Assembly (NCBI GenBank): GCA_007570945.1
Contig: RKSH01000073.1
Location: forward strand, 1-8,282
Source: Gammaproteobacteria bacterium
GTDB taxonomy: Bacteria > Pseudomonadota > Gammaproteobacteria > Arenicellales > Spongiicolonaceae
Length of the DNA stretch: 8,282 nt
Direction: 5' to 3'
Shown one piece after another: positions 5,477 to 8,282 of this stretch. Position 1 is the stretch's first letter, and the number at the start of each line of letters is the position of its first letter. The notes below the pieces were generated by a model that worked only from the letters and a program-made list of their open reading frames with translations, was not told the origin of the DNA and made no database searches. The position numbers and the translations under genes were made by a program.

Positions 5477-8282
5477 ACAACGGTGATGCCGGGGTCGAAA
5501 ATGACGGTCGCGACGTTAAAAACGACGGTGCAATGAACGCCAACCGCAAACCGCGCGCCCTGGCGCAATTGGAAAGCGCCGACGACTTCAGCCGCCGCCA
5601 CATCGGCCCCGACGGTGAACAGTGCAAAGCCATGCTGCGCGCGCTGGGGCTCGGCAGCATGGAGGAGTTGGTGGAGCGCGTCATCCCGCGCGCCATTCGC
5701 ACCACCGCGCCGTTCCACCTGCCACCCCCCATGAGCGAGCGCGAAACCATCACCTGCCTGCGCCGCATGCGCGAGCGCAACCGCATTTTCATTTCCATGA
5801 TCGGCATGGGCTACCACGGCTCGGTGCTGCCCGGGGTCATCCGCCGCAATGTGCTGGAAAACCCCGGCTGGTACACCGCCTACACGCCCTACCAGGCCGA
5901 GGTCAGCCAGGGGCGGCTGGCGGTGCTGCTGAGTTTTCAGCAGATGGTGATGGACCTCACCGGCATGGAACTGGCCAACGCCAGTTTGCTGGACGAGGCC
6001 ACCGCCGCCGCCGAGGCCATGGCCACGGCGCTGCGGGTGTCGGGCAGCGAGTCCGACACTTTTTTTGTCGCCGCCGACTGCCACCCGCAAACCATCGCCG
6101 TGGTGCAAACCCGCGCGCGCGCCTTCAACCTTAGAGTCACCGTCGGTGAAGCCGGGGCGGCCGGCGACGGGGACTGTTTCGGCGCGCTGCTGCAATACCC
6201 GGCCAGCGGCGGCGCGGTGGCGGACATCGCGCCGGTGATTAAAAAGGTGCGGCAGCGCGGCGCGGTGGCGGTGGTGGCCAGCGACCTGCTCGCCCTCACC
6301 CTGCTCAAGCCGCCGGGCGAGATGGGCGCCGACATCGTGGTTGGCAGCGCGCAGCGTTTCGGCATGCCTCTGGGCTACGGCGGCCCGCACGCCGCTTTCT
6401 TCGCCGCCCGCGCCGCTTACCGCCGCAACATTCCGGGGCGCATCATCGGCGTATCGGTGGACGCGCGCGGCAAACCGGCGCTGCGCATGGCGCTGCAAAC
6501 CCGCGAACAGCACATCCGCCGCGAGAAGGCGACCAGCAACATCTGCACCGCACAGGTTCTGCTGGCGATTATCTCGGCGCTGTACGCCTGCTACCACGGC
6601 CCCGGCGGCCTGCGCGCCATCGCCGAGCGGGTGCACCGCATGGCGCGCATTTTGGCCCTGGGCCTGGCGCGCATGGGCTTCACCGTCACCCACGATGCAT
6701 TCTTCGACACCGTCACCGTGCATGTGCGCGGGCAGGCCGCGCGCATCGCCGCCCGCGCCCGCGAGTCGCGCATCAACCTGCGCGTGGTGGACAGCGACCG
6801 CCTCGGCATCGCGCTGGACGAGACCACCCGCCGCGCCAACCTCGGCGCGCTGTGGCGCGTCTTCCACACCGGCAAAAGCACCGCGCTGGACGTCGGCCGA
6901 CTGGACGCCGAGTTGCGCGGCGGCGACAACATTCCGGCCGCGCTGCGCCGCACCAGCCCCTACCTGCAGCATGCGGTGTTCAACAGTTACCACTCGGAAA
7001 CGCGCATGCTGCGCTACCTGCGTGAACTGTGCGCCAAGGACATCGCCCTGGACCGCGCCATGATTCCCCTTGGCTCGTGCACCATGAAACTAAACGCCAC
7101 CACCGAGATGCTGCCGGTGACCTACCGCCAGTTCAGCGCGCTGCATCCCTTCGCGCCGCTTGACCAGGTGCAGGGCTACCAGCAGTTGTTTGAAGAGTTG
7201 GAGACGATGCTGTGCGATGTCACCGGCTTTGACGCCGTCTCGCTGCAGCCCAACGCCGGCAGCCAGGGCGAATACGCCGGCCTGCTGTGCATCAAACGCT
7301 ACCACGCCGAGCGCGGCGATGCGCGGCGCAACCTGTGCCTCATCCCGTCCTCGGCCCATGGCACCAACCCGGCCAGCGCGGTGATGGCCGGGATGACGGT
7401 GATGACCGTGGACTGCGACGCCAGCGGCAACGTGGACACCGCCGACCTCGAACAAAAAGCGCGCGACCACCGCGACACCCTGGCCGCGCTGATGATCACC
7501 TACCCGTCCACCCACGGCGTGTTTGAGGAGGCCATCGTGGACATCTGCAAAATCATCCACGACAACGGCGGCCAGGTTTACCTGGACGGCGCCAACCTGA
7601 ACGCGCTGCTCGGCCACTGCCGGCCGGGCGAGATCGGCGCCGATGTGTCGCACATGAACCTGCACAAAACGTTCTGCATCCCCCACGGCGGCGGCGGCCC
7701 CGGCATGGGCCCCATCGGCGTCAAACAGCACCTCGCGCCCTACCTCCCGGACCACCCGCTGGTGGAGGGCGTGAACCCGGCGGCCAGCGAAAGCGGCACC
7801 ATCGGCCCGGTCGCCGCCGCGCCGTGGGGCAGCGCCGGCATTCTCGCCATTTCCTGGGCCTACATCGCCATGATGGGCGCCGCCGGTTTGCGCCGCGCCA
7901 CCGAAGCCGCCATTCTCAACGCCAACTACATCGCCGCGCGCCTGGCTGAACATTACCCGGTGGTTTACACCGGCGCCGGCGGCATGGTGGCGCACGAATG
8001 CATCGTTGACCTGCGGCCGCTGAAAGAAACCAGCGGCGTCACCGTGGAGGACGTGGCCAAACGCCTGGTGGACTACGGCTTCCACGCGCCCACCATGTCA
8101 TGGCCGGTGGCCGACACGCTCATGATTGAGCCCACCGAAAGCGAATCCCAACAGGAGTTGGACCGCTTCTGCGATGCCATGATTTCCATCCGCAAAGAAA
8201 TCGCCGAAATAGAAACCGGGCGGGCGGACCCCGAAGACAACCTGTTGCGCCACGCCCCCCACACCCACGACCTGCTCATCGC
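5473..8282 (+). CDS. gcvP: Glycine dehydrogenase (decarboxylating), P protein, cut by the right edge
   Basis: GcvP, the PLP enzyme that decarboxylates glycine and loads the aminomethyl group onto lipoyl-GcvH. 936 codons are visible with no internal stop; compared with E. coli (957 residues) only about 40 C-terminal residues are missing. It is the single-chain form. The N-terminal half has RRHIGPD, IGMGY (110-114), ENPGWYTAYTPYQAE (129-143), VSQGRL and LLDEATAAAEAM. The C-terminal half has IPLGSCTMKLNA (531-542), SSAHGTNPAS (626-635), YPSTHGV, the PLP lysine in NLHKTFCIPHGGGGPG (Lys732) and PTESES. The start is uncertain. GTG 5473 has GGAG eight bases upstream and a GTGA overlap with gcvH, but adds 20 low-complexity residues; ATG 5533 gives an E. 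coli-like N-terminus but has no clear ribosome site. The gcvH-gcvP overlap implies coupled translation. Confidence 0.95.
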   Translation, partial: MNNGDAGVENDGRDVKNDGAMNANRKPRALAQLESADDFSRRHIGPDGEQCKAMLRALGLGSMEELVERVIPRAIRTTAPFHLPPPMSERETITCLRRMRERNRIFISMIGMGYHGSVLPGVIRRNVLENPGWYTAYTPYQAEVSQGRLAVLLSFQQMVMDLTGMELANASLLDEATAAAEAMATALRVSGSESDTFFVAADCHPQTIAVVQTRARAFNLRVTVGEAGAAGDGDCFGALLQYPASGGAVADIAPVIKKVRQRGAVAVVASDLLALTLLKPPGEMGADIVVGSAQRFGMPLGYGGPHAAFFAARAAYRRNIPGRIIGVSVDARGKPALRMALQTREQHIRREKATSNICTAQVLLAIISALYACYHGPGGLRAIAERVHRMARILALGLARMGFTVTHDAFFDTVTVHVRGQAARIAARARESRINLRVVDSDRLGIALDETTRRANLGALWRVFHTGKSTALDVGRLDAELRGGDNIPAALRRTSPYLQHAVFNSYHSETRMLRYLRELCAKDIALDRAMIPLGSCTMKLNATTEMLPVTYRQFSALHPFAPLDQVQGYQQLFEELETMLCDVTGFDAVSLQPNAGSQGEYAGLLCIKRYHAERGDARRNLCLIPSSAHGTNPASAVMAGMTVMTVDCDASGNVDTADLEQKARDHRDTLAALMITYPSTHGVFEEAIVDICKIIHDNGGQVYLDGANLNALLGHCRPGEIGADVSHMNLHKTFCIPHGGGGPGMGPIGVKQHLAPYLPDHPLVEGVNPAASESGTIGPVAAAPWGSAGILAISWAYIAMMGAAGLRRATEAAILNANYIAARLAEHYPVVYTGAGGMVAHECIVDLRPLKETSGVTVEDVAKRLVDYGFHAPTMSWPVADTLMIEPTESESQQELDRFCDAMISIRKEIAEIETGRADPEDNLLRHAPHTHDLLI
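5494..5531 (+). repeat. 21-base imperfect tandem repeat at the gcvP 5' end
   Basis: GTCGAAAATGACGGT (5494-5508) and GTTAAAAACGACGGT (5515-5529) match at 12 of 15 positions with a 21-base period. If translation starts at GTG 5473 they encode VENDGRD and VKNDGAM, an acidic Asn-Asp-Gly-rich extension just before the ATG at 5533. If translation starts at 5533 they are leader sequence instead. Confidence 0.5.

Noticed and set aside
5389..6993. 534-codon minus-strand open frame antisense to gcvP
   Set aside because: It is the mirror of highly conserved GcvP sequence, with a composition typical of shadow frames (His, Ala, Gly, Val rich). The same applies to the minus-strand frame at 7090-8085.

Overview
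The window is GC-rich DNA from what looks like a Gram-negative bacterium, most probably a proteobacterium and plausibly a gammaproteobacterium. The reasons are two genes with clear lipoprotein signal peptides, a GcvP protein encoded as one long polypeptide closely resembling the E. coli enzyme, and the E. coli gene order gcvT-gcvH-gcvP. The taxon is an inference; no rRNA or tRNA gene is present to settle it.

Layout. Positions 1-209 hold no supportable gene; a weak hairpin with a short T run at 108-131 would suit a plus-strand gene ending at or before the left edge. A small cysteine-rich lipoprotein with two CX11C repeats runs leftward (584-210). A 281-base divergent intergenic region (585-865) contains an imperfect 47-base palindrome and a fair sigma-70-type promoter. 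From it a second, unrelated lipoprotein (866-1417) runs rightward, followed after 27 bases by two tandem predicted GT-B glycosyltransferases (1445-2704 and 2701-3825). These two overlap by GTGA and share the same ordered motifs, so they look like diverged paralogues. A Rho-independent-type terminator (3830-3869) closes this unit.

After a 92-base leader with two GC-rich hairpins comes the glycine cleavage cluster: gcvT (3962-5089), gcvH (5099-5476) and gcvP (5473 to the right edge, lacking only its last few dozen codons). P decarboxylates glycine, H carries the aminomethyl group on its lipoyl-lysine, and T passes the methylene unit to tetrahydrofolate and releases ammonia. The L protein (dihydrolipoamide dehydrogenase) is not in the window.

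The glycine cleavage half is ordinary. The less ordinary part is the lipoprotein plus paired glycosyltransferase unit, whose substrate cannot be read from the sequence, and a run of ten A inside the second glycosyltransferase. I see no CRISPR array, transposase, phage gene or defence system.
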